This document shows, in pieces, positions 1-10,736 of a stretch of 64,000 nt of DNA. This stretch comes from Liquidambar formosana. Lineage: Eukaryota; Streptophyta; Magnoliopsida; Saxifragales; Altingiaceae. The DNA is taken from positions 372,001 to 436,000 of the forward strand of contig CM077834.1 in assembly GCA_039720395.1 (NCBI GenBank), written 5' to 3'. Position 1 is the stretch's first letter; the number at the start of each line of letters is the position of its first letter. The position numbers and the translations under genes are program-made. Under the pieces are notes generated by a model, which had not been told where the DNA came from, did no database searches, and worked only from the letters and a program-made list of their open reading frames with translations.

Positions 1-82
1 ACCTACAGATGGTAGTGTCCAATTTTAAACTCTATTCAGTCAAACACCTCATTTTCACCTTTTTTATTTTTTATTTTTTATT

Positions 83-246
83 TGGGAAGAACAGGTTGGT
101 CCCATTACTGACAAATAATTACATATCAATACAAGTTAGTAATTATTATTAATTAAATTAGTAGTCATCTACTATGAAGTTAGTAGTCATTTGTATTGAT
201 GTGTAATTATTTGCCCGTAGCCAGAACAATACGTAATTCCCCCAAT
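83..246. repeat. foldback MITE-like repeat
   Basis: An imperfect inverted repeat: the left arm carries GACAAATAATTACATATCAA, and the right arm (about 187-215) carries its near reverse complement. Between them is a GTTAGTAGTCAT-type repeat. A related sequence lies at 26258-26400, so this is a dispersed family. No clear target duplication was seen, so the edges are approximate. Confidence 0.5.
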
Positions 247-535
247 ATGTCTTTTTTAAAATAAAATAAAATAAAAACTTAGTATAGGACTAACTAATTA
301 CTGAAGCTACAACGTAGGTTTGTATAAAAATAAAAATTGAAAACCATCAATGTCCAAGCACTTCTGCATAACCAATGCTAGCCGCATATATTTAAATTGT
401 AGCACCCCTAAAGAATTGCATGATGGAACTCGGAAGTATTAAACCATAAAAAAAGGTATAACTACCAACTTAATTATCAACGCCAAGGTATAGGCTAGGA
501 TATATGGACTGGGTCTTTGTAAGGTAGCTTCTCCC

Positions 536-584
536 AAAATACAAAAAGTATTGTGCCTGGACCGTGTATCCCCTCGTATATAAG
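536..584 (+). promoter_or_regulatory. core promoter of first HMA gene: conserved block plus TATA box
   Basis: TATATAAG at 577-584 lies about 90 bp upstream of the start codon. Just upstream (536-572) is a block containing GGACCGTGTATCC. The same block lies in the same place ahead of other HMA copies (36731-36765 and 31671-31706), where it reads GGACC(C/G)CGTATCC. Conservation between paralogues with diverged surroundings suggests a working cis element, but this is inference. Confidence 0.6.
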
Positions 585-675
585 CAGACCTAGTATGTTT
601 CCACTCTCCATTATCACAGTTCATACCTCAGTGGTTCTCTCACAAAAGCTGCCATTCCTTTAAACTATATACAAC

Positions 676-1425
676 ATGAAGGTAATCCTTTGACAAACAC
701 GCACACACACACACACATATATATTTTGGTAATATATGCTTTTCCCATGGCTTAGAGCTAATATAGTTTGATATGCATCTTTAGCATAATATTGCGTGCG
801 CGCACACACACACATATATATATATATTTTGGTAATATATGCTTTTCCCATATCAAAATGGCTTAGAGCTAATATAGTTTGATATGCATCTTTTACATAA
901 TATTACAGCAAAAGATAGTTATCAAGGTGCAGATGACCTGTGATAAATGCCGATCCAAGGCCATGAAGCATGCCGCTGTGGCAGAAGGTACGTATGCATC
1001 AAATTTTGACTTCATTTTGCCTATTGTGAACTAGGAGGGTGAGTACGTAGTTAAGAGGATCATTTAATGCTTTCTTTAATTAATGAATGAAATATTTAGT
1101 AACAACCAAGTTGGTAAGCTGAATTTGAGTTTCCTACGATTATTGGACAGGGGTGACCTCGGTGGCCATAGAAGGGGCGGAGAAGGATCAGGTGGTGGTG
1201 ATTGGAGAGGGAGTCGACTCGGCTTGCTTGACCGGCTTGCTGAGGAAAAAGGTTGGGTATGCTACCTTAGTAAGCGTGGAAGAAGTGAAAGCAAAGAAAG
1301 AAACAGAAAAAGTCTCATGTCCAATTCAATATTGTTCATCTAGTTATGTTCCATGTCCACAGTATCAAACGTACTATAAAGTGGTCTATGATGATCCAAA
1401 CCCAACTGGCTGCACCATCATGTGA
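676..1425 (+). CDS. HMA-domain CaaX (HIPP-type) protein, copy A
   Basis: Three exons, 676-681, 909-987 and 1151-1425, joined by GT-AG introns, give 119 residues. Exon 1 is just ATG AAG, a layout shared by every intact copy in the window. Residues 4-70 look like a ferredoxin-like HMA domain: strand QKIVIKVQM, the metal motif TCDKC (CxxC intact), a helix, then VTSVAIEGAEKDQVVVIGEG and a second helix with KKVGYA. A short charged and Tyr/Pro-rich linker follows, ending in CTIM, a CaaX box expected to be prenylated so that the protein sits at membranes. HIPP proteins bind metals and are linked to metal handling and pathogen response; its own role is unknown. A copia element starts 45 bp after the stop. 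Confidence 0.85.
724..903 (+). repeat. tandem duplication inside intron 1 of HMA copy A
   Basis: The stretch 724-792 is repeated at 826-903 with a small insertion. Both contain TTTTGGTAATATATGCTTTT and the run to CATAATATT. CA/TA dinucleotide runs precede each copy (about 699-723 and 803-825). The other HMA copies have a single version, so this is specific to copy A. Confidence 0.8.
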
Positions 1426-1470
1426 TACAGAGGTTTGGGGAATTGTCATGACATGTACCTCGATGTCTTA

Positions 1471-2185
1471 TGTTGAAGAATTTCATCACTGCCTCTTCCT
1501 TCTCTAGATTTTTCTAATTTCCTCTCATCTCACTCTCTCTAGAAATCTTCAGATTTTTCTCCTTTTCTTTTCTTTCTTTCTCTCTCTGGATCCCTCTTCA
1601 CTATTCATCATCTTCTTCATCTCTCTTTCTCTCTCTAGATTCTTCTACCTTCTTTCTTTGTTCTTCTCTCTAGAAAACACCATCTCTTCTCTATTTCTTT
1701 TATATCTCTCCATCTTCAGAGGAATCTCTCTCCACCATCATCTATAACCATCATTCTCCACTGCCATTCTCGAATATTCTGGGCAGCTCAAGTTGGCAGT
1801 GAACCGACTCTACAAGTTGGTGGGAGCAGCTATATAAAGGGAAGGGGTGAGCTTTCCTTATGTGTAAATCATGTGGAGTGAAACATAAGTGTGAGTGAGT
1901 CTTCCATTGTGTGCACGTGTGGTGTGGGAAGTCGCCAAATCTAGGTGAGGGTGTTATAAGGTGAAATATGTGTAGAGTGAATTTAAGTGCGAGTGTGTAG
2001 AGGTTTTTTAGTGTATGTGAGTGTAGTATTTCTAAGGTGTGACTAAGTGGTAAAGTGAGGGTATCTTAGTGTGTTTGTAACATACCAAAGGTTAGAGTAT
2101 GAGTGTCCTAAACAAATAGTGTACTATGTGTTCTTATTAATAAAAGTTGTATTTTATTTGTGGGTTCCGCTACATCTACTCAATA
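1471..2185 (+). repeat. left LTR of copia element
   Basis: 715 bp from TGTTGAAG to CTCAATA (the terminal CAACA has mutated to CAATA). The first 270 bp are strongly pyrimidine-rich (TTCTCTCT-type). The 3' 240 bp (about 1950-2185) match the right LTR at about 2697-3641 once the hAT insertion is removed. Confidence 0.8.
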
Positions 2186-2188
2186 ATT

Positions 2189-2200
2189 TGGTATTAGAGC
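2189..2200 (+). other. primer-binding site, initiator Met-tRNA type
   Basis: TGGTATTAGAGC differs by one base from the usual plant Met-tRNA primer site TGGTATCAGAGC, and lies 3 bp after the left LTR as expected. Confidence 0.8.
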
Positions 2201-2607
2201 TTTATCGGTCAGGGACCGATTTATCAAGGCATATTGGAGGTGGGCAATCAGGGATCGTTGTTTCAAGACTTCAACGCCAGCTTGTGAGGCAACAGCGTGG
2301 CAATGTGGACAGTCAGGGATTGGGCCTTGAAGTATATCAAGCCAGGTGATAGGTGATTAGTCAGTAACTGATTATTGAGGGGTACTAGGGGTAGAGCCAA
2401 ACGATCAGGCACTGTTGTTTGCAGCGAATTAGAGGAGATAATCAGGGATCGTGTTACTAGTCAAAGACTAATTCTGAAGGGTAGCAAACTAAAGCGGTTA
2501 GAGATTATTTTTGGAGGAAGTATTTCAAGGGATTGTGCACAATCTAGGACTATGGAGCTTGTTAGTTAGGGACCAAACTTACCTGGAGGAGTATAGCTGA
2601 TTGCACC

Positions 2608-2700
2608 ATGGCAGATTTCATGAATGCAATTGGAGGATTTGAGAAGCTTAATAAGCATAATTATGAATATTAGCGGTTATACATAGACGCATATCTCCAA
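2608..2700 (+). pseudogene. copia gag N-terminal fragment
   Basis: About 31 codons starting ATG at 2608 read as the N-terminus of a copia-type gag: a short Met-Ala-Asp leader, then the LNKHNYEYW-like motif followed by LYIDAYLQG. A TAG replaces the Trp codon. The frame then runs straight into the truncated right LTR, so the rest of gag and all of pol were lost in one internal deletion. Confidence 0.65.
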
Positions 2701-3641
2701 GGTAGGGGTGTTAATGGTGTGTAATGTGTGTAGAGTGAATCTAAGTGTGTGTATAGTGTTGTTTGAGTGTATGTGAGTGTAGTATTTCTAAGGTGTAAGT
2801 AAGTGGTAAAGTGAGGGTATTTTAGTGCGTTTGTAGTATACTAAAGGTTAGGGTATGAGTAGTCTAAACAAATAGTGTACTATGTAGGGGTGTGAGTGGT
2901 TCGATTTAGTTCGGTTTTAGGGTAGATTTTAAATCAAACCATTATATTTCGGTTTTCGTTTTCTCAAACCAAAACCAAACCATACTATAAAAAAAACCAA
3001 ACCAAACCAAACCATAAAATTTTGGTTTGGTTCGGTTCGGTTTTGGTTTTATCTTATCAAATAGCAACAAATAATTAAAAATAGAAAAATGACAAGCCAA
3101 ACTCAAAATAAAAACATTTTTAACATTAGCAACTAACAAAACATTAAACATTGTATCAAAATGGAAAATTATTGGCTTATGTCAATCTAAGTTCAAATCT
3201 CCAATCTAATACGTACCAATATCTCACACAACAATAATAGCTAGTTTAATACATGCCAATCTAATAAAGAAAAAATATTAAGAAAATTTACAATCTATTA
3301 CCTGTTATGCCCTTATTAGAATAGAAAATTTACAAACTAAGTTTAATATATAATATATAAAATTATATATATTTATATTATATTTTTTATGTTTTTTCGG
3401 TTTTTCGGTTTGGTTTGGTTTCTTAAACATGAAAACCAAAACTAAACCAATTTAATTCGGTTTTCTAAAATTAGAACCAAAACCAAACCTAAGGACAAAA
3501 AAACCAAACCAAACCGACCAGTTTGGTTTGGTTCGATTTGGTTTTCGGTTTTAACCTAAATCATGAACACCCCTAGTACTATGTGTTCTTATTAATAAAA
3601 GTTGTATTTTATTTGTGGGTTCTGCTGCGTTCTACTCAACA
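2697..3641 (+). repeat. right LTR of copia element, 5'-truncated and split by a hAT element
   Basis: The sequence from GGTAGGGGTGTTAATGG onward matches the left LTR from about 1945. The first ~480 bp of the LTR are missing. The match is broken at 2885-3575 by the hAT insertion and resumes at the duplicated target, ending CTCAACA at 3641. Confidence 0.8.
2885..3575. mobile_element. non-autonomous hAT-type element (691 bp)
   Basis: Ends TAGGGGTGT... and ...ACACCCCTA are inverted, and a perfect 8-bp target duplication GTACTATG flanks it (2877-2884 and 3576-3583). The uninterrupted left LTR at about 2121-2130 is the matching empty site. Subterminal DNA is full of (G/T)GTTTGGTT(C/T)GG motifs and their complements. 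No transposase. A 90-bp relative is at 12925-13014. Confidence 0.88.
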
Positions 3642-3646
3642 TCTTA

Positions 3647-4466
3647 TATTGATTTGTATTTGGTTATTGTAATTTGAAATTGATCTCTTTGATTTTTTTT
3701 ATTTCCTTTTTATTGAAAAAAAAAAATTCTCTACGTTGCATGAATTTTTTGTTCCCCTAACAAGAGCTTGCATCCAATTCTTTGGCTCGACTAATTAATC
3801 CATTAGAACACTGGGAAGGTCATCTATCACTCGGCGCCAATTAACACCTAAAATAAACTTAACCTAATTGATCGATGAGTGGCTCTAATAGGATTCAAAA
3901 CATAGCGCGCTACTATTTGGACACAGTAATCTCAAGGTACTATTCCTAATGAGCGCGAATTTGGGGGGTTTTAGGAAAGAAACTACAACTAAAGTGAGTC
4001 CTCGCTGGCAGCCATTTCTGCTAGCCGGTGGAGCTAGTGTTATTTGCCCTTTTTCAAATTATTGGATACAGTTGATTACTCCTGCAAGAGCAAGAAGTCA
4101 ACTATTGTGAAATGAAATTGTCAAACATTGTGCGTTTGGAATTTCACTACGGACTGTATCCACATTTTATATTTTTCTTTGAAAAATAAAAAATTTCAAT
4201 CACCACATTTAATGGTTTTCTTTAAATTAAAAAAAAAAAAAAAAAAAATCATGCCCTCTCCCCCTCTCATTTATTCTCATTCATGTTATACATGATTTTT
4301 TTTTTTTTTCTCCTCTCTTCGGACAAGGGGTGTCATTGGTGTGTGAGATTAATCCCTAGACACATGGAAAAATCCCCAAAAGATTGCCCCCAATGATAGA
4401 GTCAAACTTGAAACATAAGGGAAAGCTTTTGAGCGTTAGTAATTAACTAGCCTTTTTGACTTATAT
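3647..4466. other. intergenic, no gene seen
   Basis: AT-rich sequence with homopolymer A/T runs (about 4220-4250 and 4290-4310). I see no coding, RNA or transposon signature. Confidence 0.5.
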
Positions 4467-4913
4467 GGCACCGTTTGGTTGCACTTATTTATATTTATAT
4501 TTATATTTTTTATTTTTGTTTTTAAAAGCAAAAAGTATTGTTTGGTTAGAGAGACTAAAAATGACTTATATAAAGTAAAAAACAAAATATTGGATTTTAA
4601 GCAAAAGCACTAAGATTTGCTTCTAAAAGTAATTTTTATCTTTCGAACAAGTTCGACCTTAATTCGAAAAATTTGCGATTGAGGGAGGTTTTACTTGTCT
4701 TAGGCTTCCATTTGGATAACGATGATCCGGTAGAGTTTCTCATGCCATCCAAAAGATTACCGGCGAAATCAATTTTACCAAATGTGTTTTTACTTTTGTT
4801 GTTTCTACTTAAAAGCCAAAAAACAAAAAGCAAAAAAAAATAAAAATAAAAAAATAAAGAAGACTTTTTCTACTTAAGAAAAGATCTTTTAAAAAACGCA
4901 ATCAAACGGTGCC
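4467..4913. mobile_element. MITE with GGCACCGTTTG termini
   Basis: GGCACCGTTTGGTTGC at the left and GCAATCAAACGGTGCC at the right form an inverted repeat with one mismatch, about 447 bp apart. The interior is AT-rich and non-coding. No convincing target duplication, so the superfamily is undecided. Confidence 0.65.
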
Positions 4914-5424
4914 AAAAACAAAAAAACTCTCACCTAGATTGCTCTTGGGCTCTGGTTCTAGAAGTTGCATTCAATTTTTACTATTTTTTTCCTCTACTTA
5001 ATTTAAAATCATCCGTCCCCTAGCTACGAAATTTATATGTTGCCCATAAAAGCATAACCACTCTTTAGTTTTAACCCTTTTTAATATTTTATATCTTGAT
5101 TTTATCTTAAAATATTTCTCTCAAAGTTGTCGTACTTACAAAAATTTACATTTTTTTTTTAATTTATACATTCTATAATCAATTGGCGAAGACCAAGTCC
5201 AGAGACTTTGTTGAATCTGCATGTAAGGTTCGTTGAAAGGTATCCACCCTTGTGTATCAAATCTGGTAATTACTGGACCCTCCATCAGGACACAAGTCAG
5301 CCGTCTTGAAACCAGTTGGAGAAGTTGGATAGGAAAAAGAGATAAACAAGCAGAGCACAAAGATACTAGGTATTACAGAGGTCACTGTCCTATGTGGGAA
5401 ATGGAGAAATGTCATGACTTGCAC
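4914..5424. other. intergenic, no gene seen
   Basis: Small overlapping open frames around 5136-5454 have no recognisable motif. They are probably chance, since the stretch lacks clear splice or promoter context. Confidence 0.4.
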
Positions 5425-6140
5425 GGGTTCGGCTCCTCTCCAGTTGCCTAACAACCAGTTCTCTCCATTTCACGGCTGGAGAGGAGCCACATCAACTTGA
5501 ATTGATCCAGCGGTTTCAGTACTGCCACGTCAATGTTAGCAAATGTCCGGAGAGCTAATGCAAGTTCATCCACTAACGGTGCTGTCAAAGTGACTACGTT
5601 GAAATCCCTTCCCACACATTGCCCCATCTCGTGCCACCATTAACCGCATCTGAAGCAATCTGATATGTCCTCCACATATCTTCGGTGAAACTTGTCGAAG
5701 GCAACACCTTTCTCTGTGCTTGTGAGAGTTAGAGAGAGAAAAAGAGGGTAAAGAATCAAGAAAAAAAAGGATCAGACCCATTTTATAGTCTTCTTCTCCG
5801 GCGAACGTTGTCGGAAAACACCATTGACGACAACAAACAGCTCATTCAATCACTGTTACCATTCAAGACACCTTCATCTCCATTCACTTGAACGAGTTTA
5901 GAGTGGATGTTGCAAAAGAAAGAATTGTTGATGGTTCTTGTGATCTCATAATTCACTCTATGTCGACGTCGCCGGGGTTCAATGCGCAGTAACGCCATCA
6001 ACTATTTCTCAATTGGAAATAAAAGTGACATATATACTTGGATGACGTGGTGTAATAGAGGCTGTTAGATTTTATTGAGACCTCTCCAACTGTGAAATGG
6101 AGAGAACCGGTGGGTATACAACTGGAGAGGAGCCGGGCCC
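5425..6140. mobile_element. foldback MITE with ~60-bp inverted termini
   Basis: Left end 5425-5485 and right end 6072-6140 are inverted copies: GGCTCCTCTCCAGTTG, then GTTCTCTCCATTTCAC, then GGAGAGG. Each end also contains a smaller inverted pair of the GGAGAGGAGCC motif, so the ends can fold on themselves. The flanks share only a weak 7-base similarity, so the target duplication is unclear. No coding content. Confidence 0.7.
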
Positions 6141-6572
6141 GTTGTAGAAAGAGGGGAAAAAAAAAAGGGCGGCCACATATATAATAAAAAACTTGCAACG
6201 TACCCCCTCCCCCTCCCAAAAATGAAAAAAGAAAAAAACAAAACAAAACTTATTGTCATGTTTCATATAACAAAAATTTGTTACAAAATAATGTCATTTT
6301 GTTAAGGATTTGGGTCGATTATCAATTGAGTTATGTAGTTCTGCCGCCATGGAAAACGAAAAACAAACCAATCACTAAAAAAGAAACGAAAAAAAAGGCA
6401 CACAAACACATCATACGATTCAACTACTTATTGTACCATCTTTCATGTTGTGGGTTATTGTGCTGATGTCAACATGCACCATGCATATAAACCGTTATGT
6501 CAAGCAATACAAAATTTTGATAAAATTGAGACTGGTAGTTTTCAACCACTTATCTTTTTGAAAATTAGACAA
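6141..6572. other. intergenic, no gene seen
   Basis: AT-rich sequence with poly-A tracts between the foldback MITE and the Mutator-like element. Nothing further is recognised. Confidence 0.4.
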
Positions 6573-7142
6573 TTACATAATGGGTAAAATACATTTATAT
6601 CTAATGTGTTTATTGACTATTACACTGACATTCCTTATATTTTTTGAAATTACACTGTCCTCTCTCACTTTGGAAAATAATCTACACTTAACCCCATTCG
6701 TCAACCCGTTGTTTCGAGTCGTTCACATTGGTTGCTAACGTCATGGAAATATTGGCTCAAAATACCCATTTTGACCTTATTGAAGCCAAAATGCATCGTT
6801 TGGAAAAAAAGGGGTATTGGTCGCCGATGGCAGCCAATCTTCTATGCATCGACAATGTAATGAAGTATAAAAAACAGAATATGGATTTGTTTGTACCGCT
6901 CTTCACAAATATGACGATGATGGCTATTAGTGGGATTGATAGATTCAATATGTTACTAATGAGGTTGAAAGATTGGGTTAAGTAGATTGTGCAAGCATTT
7001 GGTGAAGAAGGATTAAAAAAGAGTAGCTGATGGCCGGGGAGGGAATCGATAAGGTTGGGTTTGAACAAAAAATGCTCACTGGAAAAAATGGAGGCTTCGA
7101 CGCACAGATGTTTTTTTTTTTTTTCCTATCGCTGCATCTTCT

Positions 7143-7173
7143 CACTACAACAAATCAGGCTTTTGGCTACAAA
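7143..7173 (+). repeat. left terminal inverted repeat of the CACTA element
   Basis: 31 bp starting CACTACAACAAATCAGGC. It matches the right terminus with one mismatch at position 26. Confidence 0.9.
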
Positions 7174-7289
7174 TTTATTGGCGACAAGCGAAAATTTGTC
7201 GCCAAAGGCATACTTGTGGCGACGAAATAACATTTTGCCACCAAAATAGGCCAAATACATATTTTGGCAACAAATCTAGCAAGTTTGTC

Positions 7290-9140
7290 GCTAAAGCTCG
7301 TCGCTAAAACTTGGGCGCCAAATTTTGTGTTGGCGCCAATTGGTGGGAAAGACTTTTAGCAACAAACCAATGTATTTGTCGCAAAAAGAGTTGACAAAAC
7401 GACGCCGTTTAATATGTGCCTCACTATTGGCGACGAAATTACTTCGTTGCGAAAGCTAGCTTATTAGCAACAAAATTATATTTGTTGCTGAAACTTTGGC
7501 GCCAAATTCGGTGTTGGCGCCAATTGGTGGGAAAGACTTTTGGCAACAAACCAATGTATTTGTCGCAAAAAGAGTTGACAAAATGACGCCGTTTAACATG
7601 TGCCTCACTATTGGCGACGAAATTATTTTGTTGCGAAAGCTGGCTTATTAGCAACAAAATTGTATTTGTCGCTGAAACTTTGGCGCCAAATTCGGTGTTG
7701 GCGCCAATTGGTGGGAATGATTTTTGGCAACAAATGAACGTATTTGTCGTGAAAGGAATTAACAAAACGGCGCCGTTTAGCATGTGCATCACTATTGGCG
7801 ACGAAATTACTTCGTTGCGAAAGCTGGCTTATTAGCAACAAAATTGTATTTGTCACTGAAACTTTGGCGCCAAATTCGGTGTTGGCGCCAATTGGTGGGA
7901 AAGACTTTTGGCAACAAACCAATATATTTGTCGCAAAAAGAGTTGACAAAACGACGCCGTTTAATATGTGCCTCACTATTGGCGACGAAATTATTTTGTT
8001 GCGAAAGCTGGCTTATTAGCAACAAAATTGTATTTGTCGCTGAAACTTTGGCGCCAAATTCGGTGTTGGCGCCAATTGGTGGGAATGATTTTTGGCAACA
8101 AACGAACGTATTTGTCACGAAAGGAATTAACAAAACGGCGCCGTTTAGCATGTGCATCACTATTGGTGACGAAATTACTTCGTTGCGAAAGATGGCTTAT
8201 TAGCAACAAAATTGTATTTGTCGCTGAAACTTTGGCGCCAAATTCGGTGTTGGCGCCAATTAGTGGGAATGATTTTTGGCAACAAACCAATGTATTTGTC
8301 GTGAAAAGAATTAACAAAACGACGCCGTTTAGCATGTGTCTCACTATTGGCGACAAAATTATTTCGTTGCGAAAGATGGATTATTAGCAACAAAATTGTA
8401 TTTGCCGCTGAAACTTTGGCGGCAAATTCGGTGTTGGCGCCAATTGGTGGGAATGATTTTTGGCAACAAACCAACGTATTTGTCGCGAAAAGAATTAACA
8501 AAATGACACCATTTAGCTTGTGCCTCACTATTGGCAACAAAATTTTTTCGTAGTGAAAGCTGGATTATTAGTAACAAAATTAGTAACAAAATTGTATTTG
8601 TTACTAAACATTTGGCACCAAAGTCGATGTTGGCACCACTTAGCAGGGAAAATTTTTGGCAACAAACCAACATATTTGTCGCAAAACGAATTAATAAAAC
8701 AATGTTGTTTAGCATATGCCTCACTATTTGCGATGAAATTATTTCATTGCGAAAGATGGTGTAGTAGCAACAAAATTGTATTTGTCACTGAAAATTTGGC
8801 AACAAATTCGGTGTTGGTGCTAATTAGTGGGAAAGATTTTTGGCAACAAACCAATGTATTTGTCGTAAAAAGAATCAACAAAACGATGCCGTTTAGCATG
8901 TGCCTCACTATTGGCGATGAAATTATTTCATTGCGAAAGATGGTGTAGTAGCAACAAAATTGTATTTGTCACTGAAAATTTGGCACCAAATTCGGTGTTG
9001 GTGCTAATTAGTGGGAAAGATTTTTGGCAACAAACCAATGTATTTGTCGTAAAAAGAATCAACAAAACGATGCCGTTTAGCATCTGCCTCACTATTGGTG
9101 ATGAAATTGTTTCATTGCAAAAGAGTTTCTATTAGTGACA
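7290..9140 (+). repeat. 184-bp subterminal tandem repeats of the CACTA element
   Basis: About ten units with a period of 184 bp. The anchor CTCACTATTGGCGACGAAAT recurs every 184 bp from about 7410 to 9090. Each unit contains TTGGCGCCAA palindromes and several GCGACAAA/TTTGTCGC motifs. Units near the middle (7600-8350) are most alike; those to the right have decayed (GCGACG to GCGATG). In En/Spm elements, subterminal repeats are the binding sites of the TNPA-type protein; by analogy these motifs are candidate sites. Open frames through the units are a by-product of the repeat. Confidence 0.9.
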
Positions 9141-10134
9141 AATTACAATTTGGCCCCGCCCCAAATTATATGTCAAAATCAACAATGATTGAACAATTAA
9201 TTAACGACCTGATATATATTAAGATCTCTAATCATCAGATTTATAATTTGAACTACCAATTAACCACATGATGTTATAAAGATATCTAGTTGCTAGAATA
9301 TGCGAATTTCATGTTAATGATTGAACAATTCAAAAATTTCCATCCCTAAAATATTCCAAAAACAAGTCACAACCAGATGTTGTAAAGGGTTTCGATTGCT
9401 AGATTCCAAGTTCATGTCAATGATCAGATAATTTATGTATGGACCTTTGAATTGCCACAATTTAACTTCCAATCAACAATTGAACGGTACAAAGATATTA
9501 GATCGTTATATTAAAATGTTGTACCAATGTTCATATTGTATAAAGATCAACTACCTTTATTTGCTAAATTTAAGTTCCAATCATTGATTGATTGAGTGGA
9601 AAAAATGACATCCGTTAATAGGATTTCACGTTTAAAACAATGTTTTGAAAACCAAACCAATCTGATTGGTTAAAATAAGTTCAACTAGACCCAACATGTA
9701 CACTTCGGGGCTATATTGGAAAACTTGAAAACCTAGCCAACTAAGGATATAAGTCTAGCTAGTTTTGGTTTCGCACTATTTGGTAAATCTCTTTTTCCTG
9801 CTAATTGGTTCAACTTTGTTTCGAAAATAAGGCATAAACACAGATTTTATTTAAACCAATAGTGACTTGATTTATTTAAAAACCAGATAATAGTTATGGA
9901 CCAGGCCAGTCTAATCCAGTTTTGAAGCTGCTAAACATACCCTTACCATTCCAACTAAAATTGACATGTATAGTGATAAAACCAAAAGTACCCAATATTG
10001 ATTAAGTGGTTCATGTTAGGTTGTGTGGAGCCTAGTTTTTTGTTTGACTTGGTTGACCACACTTCACTTGATTCGACTTTAGAAGTATACAATTTAAAAT
10101 GTGATTTTTTGGGAGACTTAGTTCATGGAGCGGA

Positions 10135-10158
10135 GGCTCGGGCCTATCGGCCCGAGCC
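10135..10158. other. GC-rich perfect hairpin
   Basis: A 10-bp stem with GGCTCGGGCC on one side and its exact complement on the other, separated by the 4-base loop TATC. It stands out in an AT-rich background. Function unknown. Confidence 0.6.
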
Positions 10159-10652
10159 AAAGCGCTCATGGACAAGTCTTGATGGGACGCCCCCGGAAAA
10201 AATTTTTGACCCAGTTTGTGTAATTTGTGTAAATTTGACCACGGAAAAAAATTTGTGTAATATTTGATGGATCGTTCATTTTATTTATTTATTCTAAATC
10301 ACTTTTTCTTTTCAAATATCGATACGATAGTTTTTTGATATTAAAAATAAAAATAATTATAAAATTAGGAGGGGAGATTTGGAGGGAAATTAAAATTTAT
10401 TTATAAAATTAGCATTTTAGAATTTTTGGTATTAGGGAGATTTGGAGGGAAATTAAAATTTCGTTATCAAAGCAAAAACTTAGTTAACAAATTTATTTAT
10501 TTATTTATTGCGTTGGCAATTAGAAGGAAAATCATCAAAACCACGTCGTTTTACTTGGGGGAAAATTTGCCCCAATCTCTATCTCACCCGCCAAAACCCT
10601 CTGATTAGGATCTCAGACTCTAGATCCTTCTCTCTCTTCCTCTCTCACGCAT

Positions 10653-10736
10653 AACCCCCAATCTCGCAAAACCCTTCTCTAACCCCCAATGTCGCAAAAC
10701 CCTTCTCTAACCCCCAATATTGCAAAACCCTTCTCT
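10653..10736 (+). repeat. three 28-bp tandem units
   Basis: Three adjacent units of AACCCCCAAT...GCAAAACCCTTCTCT, differing only at two or three bases, inside the CT-rich patch of the CACTA leader. Confidence 0.9.

Larger units (their letters stand above)
1471..3641 (+). mobile_element. deleted Ty1/copia-type LTR retrotransposon
   Basis: The element begins TGTTGAAG and ends CTCAACA, with a perfect 5-bp target duplication TCTTA at 1466-1470 and 3642-3646. Left LTR 1471-2185, primer-binding site 2189-2200, a scrap of gag at 2608-2700, then a 5'-truncated right LTR from about 2697. A hAT element (2885-3575) sits inside the right LTR. No pol remains, so it cannot move by itself. It landed 45 bp past the stop codon of HMA copy A, so its left LTR may supply that gene's 3' UTR and polyadenylation signals (inference). 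Confidence 0.85.

Noticed and set aside
5136..5454. Overlapping 65-74-codon frames on both strands
   Set aside because: No motif, no splice or promoter context, no second copy in the window.
6728..6985. 85-codon frame in the left part of the split Mutator-like element
   Set aside because: Part of the element's terminal region; the matching part of the sister element does not keep the frame.
7439..9135. Many overlapping open frames of 60-140 codons on both strands
   Set aside because: They recur every 184 bp in register with the CACTA subterminal repeat and differ only with the repeat unit. They are a consequence of the repeat, not genes.
7290..9140. CRISPR-like array
   Set aside because: Units are 184 bp and nearly uniform along their length, with no short repeat/unique spacer pattern, and the setting is a plant transposon.
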